Below, piece by piece: positions 26,501 to 34,593 of a stretch of DNA of 64,000 nt. Source of the stretch: Psychrobacter sp. UBA3480 (lineage in GTDB: Bacteria; Pseudomonadota; Gammaproteobacteria; Pseudomonadales; Moraxellaceae); contig NZ_DFQV01000021.1 in assembly GCF_002377945.1 (NCBI RefSeq), positions 38,376 through 102,375 of the forward strand, read 5' to 3'. The notes beneath the pieces were generated by a model that made no database searches, was not told the DNA's origin, and saw only the letters and a list, made by a program, of their open reading frames with translations. The position numbers and the translations under genes were made by a program. Each line of letters begins with the position of its first letter. Position 1 is the first letter of the stretch.

Positions 26501-28440
26501 CCTGCCCAGATTTGCTTGAGGCTATCTTCGAACTGACCACGCACGACTTGCATATTGACCGTATCGACATGCTCTAAGGTCAGCTCATACTCTTGCATCC
26601 AGATAGGCTGCTCTGGCAAGTCAAACTCATAAGTCTGTGCTGAAATAACTGACACACCAAAGTTTTCAAGTATTGGCAATACTTTTGACAAGATAACCGG
26701 CTGCTCGCGACCGTACAGTTTTAGGTGAAGCTGGTTACGTGCATCGCCTGTCGACTGGTATAAATGCCAGAGCATCGGCTGCTCTGCGGTCAGTCCCGCC
26801 AAACGCTTCGTATCTTCGACTGCGGTACGAGCATCAAAACGCTCTTGGTAGGCAGCAGGGATATAGTTTAAGAAGCGACGATTTAAAGCATTGGCTTGTT
26901 GCTCGCCCACATTATCGAGTAGCATCTTTTGATAATTATCATCCCATGATTGCATGAGTGCTGATAATTTGGCTTCAAGTGTGGCGATATTGACGTCATT
27001 TACTTGACCAGGCACGGTACGTACGTGGACGTGTACACGAGCATGCGCAGATTCATTGAATTCAGTAGTAAACCCTGAAGACATACCGTTATAGGCGTCT
27101 TTTAGGACGTTTTGTACTTTGATACGTAGCTCGGTGTTGAACTTATCACGCGGGATATAGACCAAGCACGAAACAAAACGCTGATAATGGTCAATACGGC
27201 TAAATAGACGTAAGCTCTTCTTGTCTTGTAGTTGAGTAATGCCCGAAACAATTGGGTATAGCTCTTCGACGCTGGCTTGGAACAAATCATCACGCGGTAA
27301 GGTGTTAATCACATGCATCATCTTGTGATGAGCGTGACCGTCACGTGGCAAGTCTGCCATTGCCATGATTTTATTGGCTTTTTCGCGCAATAGCGGTATT
27401 TGCTGTACAGTCAGCTGATAGGCTTGTGACGTAAGCAAACCGATAAAGCGGTATTCACCAATTAGATTACCGTTATCATCGAACTTATGAATGCCCAAAA
27501 AGTCCATATATACTGAACGATGCACAGGTGATACACGGCTTGATTTAGACAGCATCAACACGCGCGGCTCAGTCAATAATTGCTTTAAGCCTCTAGGCAA
27601 TTGGCTAAAGCTCTCTGATAGCTTGTCTTTTTCAGAACCACGTAATAGACCAAGGCCACTGTTACCGATTGCGAATAAATCTAAATCGGTCGGCTCAGAA
27701 GTCACTTCGATAGACTGACCACCTTCCAAGCGGTATTCACGATATCCTAAGAATATAAAGTGATCGTCTAAGATCCAATCTAAAAATGCTTGGATTTCTT
27801 GTTGTGAGTAGAATACTTCCGGTAGCGGCTTAGTTGAAAGCTCAGTTTTGATGTCATTCAACTGCGCACGCATCTGTTTCCAGTCGCCAACGACCGTATC
27901 AAGCGTGTCAATTTTTGACATCAGCATCTGTTGCAGCGCTTCCAAGTCTTCGTTGTCTTGGTAAGCAATTTCACAATGAATCAATGACATATGTGAAGTG
28001 GCACTTTCATGTGCGCCTTCGATATGGGTGATATCACCATTGTCATCACGCTCAACACTGATAATGATGTTGTAAGTACGATGAACATCGATACCTTCAG
28101 CTTCTAGACTCATCAAAATCGTATCAACTAAGAATGGTCTATCATAAGCTGCGATTTGAATGACAGTGTGCGAGCTGTGAAAGTGCTGCTCTTCTGCTGC
28201 TGGGTTTAGTACTGTCAGCTGTGGCTTGCTGCCGTCGTAAGCTTTGAGTAGTGTAAAGTGATGTAGCGCCATGCCCGCCAAGTCAGCATTACTAATCGCC
28301 TCTGCAGTTTCTTGATGCAGCGGCTGATAATAGCTATGAATAAAATGATCAAATAGCGATTTGTCTTTTTGTACATAACTGGTAGCAATATCGCTTATCT
28401 GGCTAATGCGCTCTTTTGCGATACTGAGGGAGTTTGGCAT
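23593..28440 (-). CDS. gdhB: NAD-specific glutamate dehydrogenase, 180-kDa class
   Basis: Oxidative deamination of glutamate to 2-oxoglutarate and ammonia with NAD. At 1615 residues it is the large-class enzyme of Streptomyces and Pseudomonas. The N-terminal half carries ACT-like regulatory domains (for example IQIAAYDRPFLVDTILMSLE). The catalytic core in the middle has GGLRWSDRMEDFRTEVLGL and PVGSKGGFIVK (catalytic Lys near residue 850), then GIGDMSGDVFGNGML, the NAD-binding part, and GEGGNLGLTQQGRIE. A helical C-terminal domain follows. The ATG at 28440 (MPNSLSIAKER) has AAGGA 8 nt upstream; the frame extends 12 codons further. Monocistronic, divergent from purD. Confidence 0.96.
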   Translation of the reverse strand: MPNSLSIAKERISQISDIATSYVQKDKSLFDHFIHSYYQPLHQETAEAISNADLAGMALHHFTLLKAYDGSKPQLTVLNPAAEEQHFHSSHTVIQIAAYDRPFLVDTILMSLEAEGIDVHRTYNIIISVERDDNGDITHIEGAHESATSHMSLIHCEIAYQDNEDLEALQQMLMSKIDTLDTVVGDWKQMRAQLNDIKTELSTKPLPEVFYSQQEIQAFLDWILDDHFIFLGYREYRLEGGQSIEVTSEPTDLDLFAIGNSGLGLLRGSEKDKLSESFSQLPRGLKQLLTEPRVLMLSKSSRVSPVHRSVYMDFLGIHKFDDNGNLIGEYRFIGLLTSQAYQLTVQQIPLLREKANKIMAMADLPRDGHAHHKMMHVINTLPRDDLFQASVEELYPIVSGITQLQDKKSLRLFSRIDHYQRFVSCLVYIPRDKFNTELRIKVQNVLKDAYNGMSSGFTTEFNESAHARVHVHVRTVPGQVNDVNIATLEAKLSALMQSWDDNYQKMLLDNVGEQQANALNRRFLNYIPAAYQERFDARTAVEDTKRLAGLTAEQPMLWHLYQSTGDARNQLHLKLYGREQPVILSKVLPILENFGVSVISAQTYEFDLPEQPIWMQEYELTLEHVDTVNMQVVRGQFEDSLKQIWAGRVESDSFNELVLTTKLDTYDVVVLRALSRYMLQARAPFSSAYIQQTVVKNSDISVALGSLFDARMNPKYSEEERQEKAATIQEQITAALADVDSLDEDRILRWYLDLINAMVRTNFYQVDSDGQRKDRLSFKFLAADIPNLPKPKPMFEIFVYSPRVEAVHLRGGKVARGGLRWSDRMEDFRTEVLGLVKAQMVKNAVIVPVGSKGGFIVKTKSMADGREAFQAEGIACYQTFLRGMLDVTDNIVDGNIVPPANTVRHDEDDPYLVVAADKGTATFSDIANALAAEYNFWLDDAFASGGSVGYDHKAMGITARGGWESVKRHFRMRGMDIQNRDDFTVVGIGDMSGDVFGNGMLLSTHTKLVAAFNHLHIFIDPDPDTAASYAERARLFELPRSSWADYEASLISQGGGIFSRQDKTIAISPEMKSLFDISEDSLAPNDLISALLRAPVDLIWNGGIGTYVKSANETHADVGDRANDSLRIDGNELRAAVVGEGGNLGLTQQGRIEYAQTGGRIYTDAIDNSGGVNCSDHEVNIKILLGKVVEQGDMTLKQRNELLESMTDTVAELVLRQNYLQPQAIELSHIRAAANLSDHQRFIQMLESEGRLDRTIEYLPSDEEIAKRQKADTGLTNPELAVVLAYGKMWVYDNLLLSDLPDDPYFINELRKYFPDELASRFFDEMTEHRLHREIISTYLTNSVVNRLGIEALFRLFEETDQSLATIVRGYAISRDVFNVSRAWKALEALDNQVEATLLLNLELRLRDSLERGVVWFINAFGQNLQVADMISRFSESVEKLTKPSGFIEQQFAQYLQEDTKRLMQKELSDNDATLFAMLPYHVDALDAALLAEQYERPVDEIATLYFEAYQVLQLDWMMENIASLPQQDYWDRRARHALVNELSRSLRLLMDAVLSKPDAKQAFSEWRARHVDQLAAVTTEMNKLDELHSNDEEGQIGLSTLSVLMSELSGLVTK

Positions 28441-28898
28441 TTCCTGCGTCCTTTTTTTATAGATTTGGTTTAACATTTATTTATTTAAGTTTATCGATTT
28501 AGATTGACTACTGTTACTGCATATTCATCATTGGTGCAACGGTGCAGTATTTCCATTCACGCGACTTATTTTATTTTTATAACAGTTAGAAATTTTCTCC
28601 TTTTTTGCTCTTATTTTTTATTAATATGTAGCCATCAGAATTTAATACTACCAATATAGTGAAGTGTAACGCACATAAGGCGCGAGCTAAAGTGTACAAC
28701 ATCATTTCATGAATCAGCGATGTGTCGATAACCTTTACTAATGAGACAATGCGGTTTTGGACATCGATATGGATGATTCGGTGCTGGCAGGCGGATACTC
28801 ATGGTAATTGAAGGCGTTTTTTTGTTAGAATATGCCAACATATTTAAGAGCGTACGACTCGCTCACTATTAACTTTAATGCTAAGGGCAAAAGGTATG
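28441..28898. other. Divergent intergenic region gdhB / purD
   Basis: 458 AT-rich bases holding two outward promoters. I looked for a purine riboswitch-type fold or a PurR-like palindrome in front of purD and saw neither clearly. No small ORF with a convincing ribosome site. Confidence 0.5.
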
Positions 28899-30215
28899 AT
28901 GAATATTTTGGTGGTTGGCTCAGGTGGTCGCGAACACGCATTGGCATGGCAATGTGCAAAAGATGACAATGTAAAAAATGTCTACATCGCTCCTGGCAAT
29001 GCTGGCACCGCCCTTGAGCCTAAATGCCAAAACGTTACGCTAGAGTCTACCGACGCTGACGCAGGCGAGCATAGTGCTGTTATCGCCTTTTGTCAAAATA
29101 ACGATATCGACATGGTAATTGTTGGTCCAGAAGCGCCTTTGGTTACGGGTATTGTTGATGCTTGTCGTGAAGCAGGTATCAAAGCATGGGGCCCTACAGC
29201 GTACTGTGCACAGTTAGAAGGCTCAAAAACTTTTGCTAAAGAGTTCATGGAACAAAACAATATCCCAACCGCTGCTTATCAAGGTTTTACCGGCGCAGTC
29301 GCTGCAAAAGCCTATGTCGATGAGCAAGGCGCGCCTATCGTTATCAAAGCAGATGGTCTTGCTGCAGGTAAAGGCGTCATCGTTGCTGAAACGATCGAAC
29401 AAGCACATGAAGCTATCGACGATATGCTAGCGGACAACAAGTTCGGTGATGCTGGCAGCCGCGTGGTTATCGAGCAGTTCTTACAGGGTGAAGAAGCCAG
29501 CTTTATCTGTATGATTGATGGTGATAACATCTTGCCAATGGCAACCAGCCAAGATCACAAACGTGCTTTTGAAGGCGATACCGGTCCAAACACTGGTGGT
29601 ATGGGTGCCTACTCCCCTGCTCCAGTTGTTACCGGCGATGTTCATAACAAAGTCATGCAGCAAGTGATACAACCAGTAGTCGATGCCATGAAAAACGCAG
29701 GCCATCCTTATACTGGATTCTTATACGCTGGTCTTATGATTGATAAGGCAGGCGATCCGTATGTCATCGAATTTAACTGCCGCTTTGGTGATCCAGAAAC
29801 GCAGCCTATCTTAATGCGTTTGCAGTCATCAATGGTCGATTTGGTCGCACAAGGTTTGGCAGGTCAATTACCTAGTGAAGCAAAATGGGATGCGCGCCCT
29901 GCTCTAGGTATCGTTGTCGCATCAAAAGGCTACCCTGAAACTTCATCTAAAGGTGATGTGATTGCTGGCTTGCCAGAACTAGATCCTAACAACTACAATG
30001 CTGTGAAAGTTTTCCATGCTGGCACGGCATTTTCTAACGATAATGATAAAGAAGTCATTACAAACGGTGGGCGCGTCTTATGTGTAACTGCGCTAGCAGA
30101 TAGTATTTCTGATGCTCAGCAAGCCGCATTAGCAGTCACCGCTGCTATCAGTTTTGATGGTGCTCAGTACCGCCGTGATATTGGTCACCATGCCATCACT
30201 CGCGAAAATGCTTAG
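28899..30215 (+). CDS. purD: Phosphoribosylamine-glycine ligase (GAR synthetase)
   Basis: Second step of purine synthesis: joins glycine to phosphoribosylamine with ATP. 438 residues with the N-terminal fold MNILVVGSGGREHALAW, the ATP-grasp core (KADGLAAGKGVIVAE, VVIEQFLQGEEASF), the PurD signature RFGDPETQ and the C-terminal HAGTAF block. Three in-frame ATGs cluster at 28878, 28896 and 28899; I chose the last because AAGG is 4 nt upstream and the family starts MNILVVG. It stands alone with its own terminator. Confidence 0.96.
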   Translation: MNILVVGSGGREHALAWQCAKDDNVKNVYIAPGNAGTALEPKCQNVTLESTDADAGEHSAVIAFCQNNDIDMVIVGPEAPLVTGIVDACREAGIKAWGPTAYCAQLEGSKTFAKEFMEQNNIPTAAYQGFTGAVAAKAYVDEQGAPIVIKADGLAAGKGVIVAETIEQAHEAIDDMLADNKFGDAGSRVVIEQFLQGEEASFICMIDGDNILPMATSQDHKRAFEGDTGPNTGGMGAYSPAPVVTGDVHNKVMQQVIQPVVDAMKNAGHPYTGFLYAGLMIDKAGDPYVIEFNCRFGDPETQPILMRLQSSMVDLVAQGLAGQLPSEAKWDARPALGIVVASKGYPETSSKGDVIAGLPELDPNNYNAVKVFHAGTAFSNDNDKEVITNGGRVLCVTALADSISDAQQAALAVTAAISFDGAQYRRDIGHHAITRENA

Positions 30216-30340
30216 CAGCTAAGGCATCCCAAGAAACATATTGGGCAACGACTTGGGCAATATTTTAGAGAATGCGAAGGTTTTGCTCAATATGTTTGAT
30301 TAATAGTATTTCCGTATTTTATAGCTCTACATCACTATTT

Positions 30341-30370
30341 GACCTAGCATCATGCTAGGTCTTATTTTTT
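30341..30370 (+). terminator. Terminator after purD
   Basis: GACCTAGCA, loop TCA, TGCTAGGTC, then TTATTTTTT. Confidence 0.92.
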
Positions 30371-30456
30371 AAAATAGATTTTTCTAAATTTTAATAACCA
30401 GTGAACTTGCTAGAAAATGCTAACTATTTATTAATCATACTCAAACTAGTAAGCAC

Positions 30457-30567
30457 TTATTTATCAATAGTTACCGCTAGATATTGGCTTACAAAGTAAC
30501 TATCAATGGCCAGCTCAGGCTCATAAAACCAACCCGCTTTATATGATACAATTTTGTACCTGTGCAT
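30457..30567 (-). CDS. Candidate small protein, 36 residues
   Basis: An ORF below the usual length cut-off. The ATG at 30567 has a strong ribosome site AAGGGAG 5 nt upstream. The product starts MHRYKIVSYKAGWFYEPEL and ends QYLAVTIDK, with a hydrophilic, protein-like composition rich in aromatic residues. It is not antisense to a known gene, lying between purD and the UbiB-like gene. I do not recognise a family. The same frame is open further upstream, but that part lies opposite the start of the UbiB-like gene. Confidence is moderate because the ORF is short. Confidence 0.5.
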   Translation of the reverse strand: MHRYKIVSYKAGWFYEPELAIDSYFVSQYLAVTIDK

Positions 30568-30622
30568 CACGTCTCCCTTGTATTGTAGGTTTCGAACCCG
30601 CAAATCAATACCAATTGGATGA

Positions 30623-32029
30623 ATGATTATACTTATGGCAAATGATACGTCTAAACCTTTTAGCAACAAGCAATCAATCGATAGCCTAAAAACCTCAGGG
30701 TTTGATCGTCGTATGTCGATTGCGAAAACCTCTTTGAATATTGGTCGTCGTTGGGCGGGTAATAGCGTGTCTGGCATATTCTTAAATAAAGAAGCACGTA
30801 CTGCACGTAATCAGGCGTTTATGGAAACTCAGGCAAATTATCTGGCATCAGAGCTGGGTAAATTGAAAGGTTCGGTCGTCAAGATTGGTCAAATGCTAGC
30901 GATTTATGGTGAACATATACTGCCGCCAGAGATCACACGCGCTTTGCAAACTCTTAATGATGACACGGCGACATTGACTTGGCCGACGATTGAGCAAACA
31001 TTACGCCAGTTACTGGGCAACAAACTAAACGAGCTAGACATTGATCCTGTTCCCATTGGAACTGCTTCTCTTGCCCAAGTTCATCGTGCGACCGTGCTCG
31101 CCACTGGCGAACAAGTTGTGTTAAAAATTCAGTATCCAGGGGTGGCAGATGCTATCAACTCTGATCTTGCCTTGTTCAAACGATTGTTAAAAGTAAGTAA
31201 TATCGTTCCTCAAACACGCGCACTCGATGCTTGGTTTGAGGAAATACGTGACCTACTCCATCACGAAGTTGATTATGAAGCGGAAGCGGCTACGACAGAG
31301 CGTTTTTATGAGCGTTTAATTGATGAGCCGCGCTATATCGTGCCTAAGATTAATCGCACTTATTCTAAAAAACGTCTGCTATGTATGTCATACGAGCCAG
31401 GTATCACTGTGGTCTCGGAAGCATTGCAATTACTACCTCATGAACGCCGAAATGCCATTGGTCAAGCGGCCATTGAAATCATGATGCAAGAGATTTTTGT
31501 ATGGGGTGAGATGCAGACCGATCCCAACTTTGGTAATTATCTGGTGCGTGTGAGCGAAAACGAAGAAGATATCGATAGATTAGTTTTGCTAGATTTTGGA
31601 GCGATTCGTCAGTTTGATGGCAACTTGTTAACGATTGCCCGTGGTCTACTACGCGCAGGATATCGCCATGATCAGCAAGCAATGAGCATTGCTATGAAAG
31701 GATATGACTTTTTCGATAGCATGAGTAATAAAGTACGTTCGGATATTGCCTCGTTATTTTTGCTTGCTACAGAGCCTTTTAGTGACCCTGAGAAAAACAC
31801 CAATATCCCTAGCGAATGTTTAGATGAGCAGGATCGCTATATTTGGGCCAATAGTAAACTACATTCACGCTTATCTACTACGGCCACACGCGCAATGCAG
31901 TCCTTCGAATTTAATCTACCACCAAAAGAATTTATGTTTATCAGTCGTAAGTTTATCGGTGCATATACCTTTTTGACTGTTTTAGATGCGCATACCAACT
32001 CTAACAGCCTCGTAAAACCTTATTTATAA
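30623..32029 (+). CDS. ABC1/UbiB/ADCK-family atypical kinase-like protein
   Basis: A protein of 468 residues from the first ATG (464 from the second at 30635). It has the family-specific KxGQ motif KIGQ (87-90), the Ala-rich nucleotide loop GTASLAQVH (146-154) instead of a Gly-rich loop, Lys168 in VVLKIQYPG, catalytic-loop TDPNFGNYL and metal-binding LLDFGAIRQF. UbiB members support ubiquinone biosynthesis as ATPases; others act on lipids. It lacks the C-terminal membrane helices of E. coli UbiB, so it looks like a soluble paralogue and I do not give it the symbol ubiB. The start is uncertain; GGA lies 3 nt before the first ATG. Confidence 0.85.
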   Translation: MIILMANDTSKPFSNKQSIDSLKTSGFDRRMSIAKTSLNIGRRWAGNSVSGIFLNKEARTARNQAFMETQANYLASELGKLKGSVVKIGQMLAIYGEHILPPEITRALQTLNDDTATLTWPTIEQTLRQLLGNKLNELDIDPVPIGTASLAQVHRATVLATGEQVVLKIQYPGVADAINSDLALFKRLLKVSNIVPQTRALDAWFEEIRDLLHHEVDYEAEAATTERFYERLIDEPRYIVPKINRTYSKKRLLCMSYEPGITVVSEALQLLPHERRNAIGQAAIEIMMQEIFVWGEMQTDPNFGNYLVRVSENEEDIDRLVLLDFGAIRQFDGNLLTIARGLLRAGYRHDQQAMSIAMKGYDFFDSMSNKVRSDIASLFLLATEPFSDPEKNTNIPSECLDEQDRYIWANSKLHSRLSTTATRAMQSFEFNLPPKEFMFISRKFIGAYTFLTVLDAHTNSNSLVKPYL

Positions 32030-32044
32030 ACCGTGCAAATTTCG

Positions 32045-32069
32045 AGCCGTCCTTTAGTGACGGCTTTTT
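32045..32069 (+). terminator. Terminator after the UbiB-like gene
   Basis: AGCCGTC, loop CTTTAGT, GACGGCT followed by TTTT. Confidence 0.88.
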
Positions 32070-32088
32070 AATGTTTTAATTTTATTTG

Positions 32089-32100
32089 CTTAGGCTATTT
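32089..32100 (+). repeat. Dispersed 12-bp motif, copy 1
   Basis: CTTAGGCTATTT, preceded by TTTG and followed by TATATTT. Four copies occur at gene borders (also near 32187, 50932 and 56666), always in AT-rich context. Confidence 0.6.
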
Positions 32101-32110
32101 TATATTTAAT

Positions 32111-32146
32111 ATCACTATCACTATCACTATCACTATCACTATCACT
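32111..32146 (+). repeat. Hexanucleotide microsatellite (ATCACT)6
   Basis: Six perfect tandem copies of ATCACT followed by a partial ATCT. It lies between convergent genes and between two direct copies of the 12-bp motif. Copy number could vary by slippage; its location downstream of both genes makes an effect on expression doubtful. Confidence 0.95.
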
Positions 32147-32186
32147 ATCTTTATTTTATACTACTGATATAAGCTTTATATTTTTA

Positions 32187-32198
32187 CTTAGGCTATTA
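32187..32198 (+). repeat. Dispersed 12-bp motif, copy 2 (one mismatch at the end)
   Basis: CTTAGGCTATTA, preceded by TTTA. The stop codon of the TrmB-like gene (minus strand, 32196-32198) lies within it. Confidence 0.55.
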
Positions 32199-32870
32199 TT
32201 TTTCGCTTATAGCACTTACCTGCCAATCATCAAATCTTGTCTTATACCATTTTGGCTTACGAATACTTAGCTCCCAACACACTTCTTGTCGGGCAAGATA
32301 TTTCACTTCGAAATGAGTGCGCTGACTGGTCACTGGTACTCGAGAACGTGTCGATGGCAGACACCACACTTTAGTTGCTTGGTGTTCTGCATTGTCCATA
32401 TAGGATTCGATATTAGTCACTAATATCACTTCTCCGCCCACTTGCAAACGTGACAATAGAAACTCAAAAAAAGGCATATTCAGCCATTGCTGATTGGGAT
32501 TGTGCTGTTCAGGATTGGGATAAAGAATGAAGATTTTAGCCAAGCTCTTTGGTTTAATGGCATGCACTGTCCATGCAATCGCATCTGCGTGAATCGCGTC
32601 TAGGTTTGATAGATTTTGTAAAGTGGCTAATTTTGAGAATGCTTCAAATTTATTACGCGTGCGTTCAATGGCTATCAGATGCTTATCAGGATTTTGTGCA
32701 GCAAAGCTAAGTGCATGCTTACCCTTCCCTGCCCCAATCTCTAGCATCAACGGTTTTTCATTTTTATTGTCATTAATGATATTTGGAATAATAAAGTCAC
32801 GCGGTGCTGACAGTTTTTGTGGTTGAAAGGCACGCTCTTGCTGATGCGTGAGATCAATATTGTCGGTCAT
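32196..32870 (-). CDS. TrmB-like SAM-dependent methyltransferase (divergent)
   Basis: A 224-residue class I methyltransferase. LMLEIGAGKGKHALSFA (about 42-58) is SAM motif I, IAIERTRNKFEAF follows as in TrmB, and ILYPNPEQHNPNQQWLN is at the place of the TrmB block DPWxKxRHxKRR but has lost its basic residues. RTHFEVKYLARQEVCWEL resembles the TrmB C-terminal TxxE region. So it is a TrmB relative that may not make m7G46 in tRNA; substrate unknown. The ATG at 32870 follows AAGGATAGTAG. Convergent with the UbiB-like gene, divergent from yacG. Confidence 0.75.
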   Translation of the reverse strand: MTDNIDLTHQQERAFQPQKLSAPRDFIIPNIINDNKNEKPLMLEIGAGKGKHALSFAAQNPDKHLIAIERTRNKFEAFSKLATLQNLSNLDAIHADAIAWTVHAIKPKSLAKIFILYPNPEQHNPNQQWLNMPFFEFLLSRLQVGGEVILVTNIESYMDNAEHQATKVWCLPSTRSRVPVTSQRTHFEVKYLARQEVCWELSIRKPKWYKTRFDDWQVSAISEK

Positions 32871-33059
32871 CTACTATCCTTAAAGCATTTGTCTTTTGTC
32901 ATTATTCGGCCCCATGCTATTATATAGTCAATCCAATTGAATAGTAATACAGCGACAGCAAGTACACCTCGTTTCGTCGTAATTTAAATGACGGATGCGT
33001 TTTATGCTTATGTCGTATGCAACCAATACTAACAACATTTAGGACATTGCTCTTTTCTT

Positions 33060-33251
33060 ATGACTGACTCTACTGCAAATACGCCTCCAAAGACCTACCC
33101 TTGTCCACGTTGCGGTACCCAGACGGCCTGGCAAGACAATAAATATAAGCCGTTTTGTAGCAGTCGCTGCAAGCTGATTGACTTAGGTGCTTGGGCAAAC
33201 GAAGACTACACCTTACCTGCAGAAACCACGCCTTTTTCTGACGAGCTATAA
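33060..33251 (+). CDS. yacG: DNA gyrase inhibitor YacG (zinc-ribbon)
   Basis: A 63-residue protein with CPRCG and [19 protein letters not shown], the four-Cys zinc-binding layout (CxxC...CxxxC) typical of YacG. In E. coli it binds GyrB and inhibits gyrase. The N-terminal 14 residues are polar, the C-terminal tail acidic. The ATG at 33060 has no clear ribosome site, but the frame and length match the family. It is 40 nt upstream of argD and probably shares its transcript. Confidence 0.93.
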   Translation: MTDSTANTPPKTYPCPRCGTQTAWQDNKYKPFCSSRCKLIDLGAWANEDYTLPAETTPFSDEL

Positions 33252-33291
33252 CCCACACTTTTACTCAATTATTATACCAAGGATGCTTTAT

Positions 33292-34473
33292 ATGTCTGCT
33301 ACTTACCTGATGCCCACTTATAATCGTCAACCAATCAGCTTTACACGCGGTGCAGGCAGTTGGCTCTATACCAAAGATGACACGCCTTACTTAGATGCCT
33401 TAACTGGTATCGCGGTATGCGGCTTAGGACACTGTCATCCACAAGTCACTGACGCGATTCAGCAGCAAGCAGGTACGTTAATTCATACAAGTAACTTGTT
33501 TGGCATTGATTGGCAAGAGCGTGCTGGAGAGATACTATGTACCGCCGCCCAAATGGACAGTGTGTTTTTTGCCAATAGCGGCGCCGAAGCCAATGAAGCT
33601 GCATTGAAACTGGCACGTTTATACGCGTACAAGCAAGGTTTTAAACGCCCAAAAGTTATCGTAATGGAGCAATCGTTCCATGGTCGTACGTTGTTATCTT
33701 TGTCAGCTACTGCAAATCCAAAAGCACGTGAAGGGTTTTATACACTAGATGAAGACTTTATTCGTGTGCCATTTGGCGATATCGACGCTATCAAACAAGC
33801 TGCTCAAGAACATGATGATATCTGCGCTATCTTTGTAGAGCCGATTCAAGGCGAAGGTGGTCTGAATACTGCAGCTAATGGATTCACTTATCTTGAAGAG
33901 CTACAAGCGGAATGTGATGCTCATAACTGGCTATTTATGCTGGATGAAGTACAAACAGGTAATGGCCGTACGGGTAAATATTTTGCTTATCAACACAGCA
34001 ACGCTCGTCCTGATGTGTTGACGACAGCCAAAGGTCTAGGTAATGGTTTCCCAGTCGGTGCGTGCATGGTACGTGGCCGTGCCAATGGTTTGTTTGGTGC
34101 TGGTAGTCATGGCTCTACTTATGGTGGCACGCCATTGGCCAGCCGCGTGGTGCATAGCGTGTACGATGTGCTAGCAAATAGTAATATCATGGAAAACGCA
34201 GTGACTGAGGGTTTATTCATCAGAGAAAGTATCGTTGATACATTTGGCCAATATGGCGTTAGCAGTCGCGGTGCAGGTATGATGATTGGTATCGCGCTAC
34301 CTGAAGACATGGATTGTAGCCAACTGGTGGATCGTGCCCGTGATGAGCAAAAGCTGATCATCAATGTGACGGGTGGTCATGTTGTACGTTTGCTGCCGCC
34401 GCTTAACATGAGCCGTGATGAAAGCACACAAGTCGCTGAGCGTTTAATCAATCTGTTAAAGCCATCATTTTAA
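33292..34473 (+). CDS. argD: Acetylornithine aminotransferase (class III PLP enzyme)
   Basis: Arginine biosynthesis transaminase, 393 residues. It has GIAVCGLGHCHPQV, FFANSGAEANEAALKLAR (PLP phosphate site), VEPIQGEGG, FMLDEVQTGNGRTGK (PLP-binding Asp) and TTAKGLGNGFPVGA with the Schiff-base Lys. The ATG at 33292 is favoured because AAGGA lies 8 nt upstream; the ATG at 33283 overlaps that ribosome site. Same-strand with yacG just upstream. It could also accept succinyldiaminopimelate, as ArgD does in E. coli. Confidence 0.94.
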   Translation: MSATYLMPTYNRQPISFTRGAGSWLYTKDDTPYLDALTGIAVCGLGHCHPQVTDAIQQQAGTLIHTSNLFGIDWQERAGEILCTAAQMDSVFFANSGAEANEAALKLARLYAYKQGFKRPKVIVMEQSFHGRTLLSLSATANPKAREGFYTLDEDFIRVPFGDIDAIKQAAQEHDDICAIFVEPIQGEGGLNTAANGFTYLEELQAECDAHNWLFMLDEVQTGNGRTGKYFAYQHSNARPDVLTTAKGLGNGFPVGACMVRGRANGLFGAGSHGSTYGGTPLASRVVHSVYDVLANSNIMENAVTEGLFIRESIVDTFGQYGVSSRGAGMMIGIALPEDMDCSQLVDRARDEQKLIINVTGGHVVRLLPPLNMSRDESTQVAERLINLLKPSF

Positions 34474-34503
34474 AATATGCCTCAACGTTAATAACAGACA
34501 ATA

Positions 34504-34541
34504 AAAAAGCCTATAGATGATTCATTATCTATAGGCTTTTT
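34504..34541. terminator. Bidirectional terminator between argD and the LysR gene
   Basis: AAAAAGCCTATAGAT and ATCTATAGGCTTTTT arms with an 8-nt loop. Confidence 0.93.
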
Positions 34542-34593
34542 GCTAACCGCTTATTGCTAACTAAAAACGTTTTGTGCGTAGTGAGAACAACAC

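Larger units (their letters stand above)
30216..30622. other. Intergenic region purD / UbiB-like gene
   Basis: 407 bases. It holds the purD terminator (30341-30370), a minus-strand candidate small gene (30457-30567, listed separately) and the presumed promoter of the UbiB-like gene, where TTTCGAA lies within a short palindrome (GGTTTCGAACC, 30588-30598). Confidence 0.6.

Noticed and set aside
30585-30602. tRNA T-arm-like GGGTTCGAAAC on the minus strand
   Set aside because: No anticodon arm, D-arm or matching acceptor stem can be built around it; it is a short palindrome upstream of a gene.
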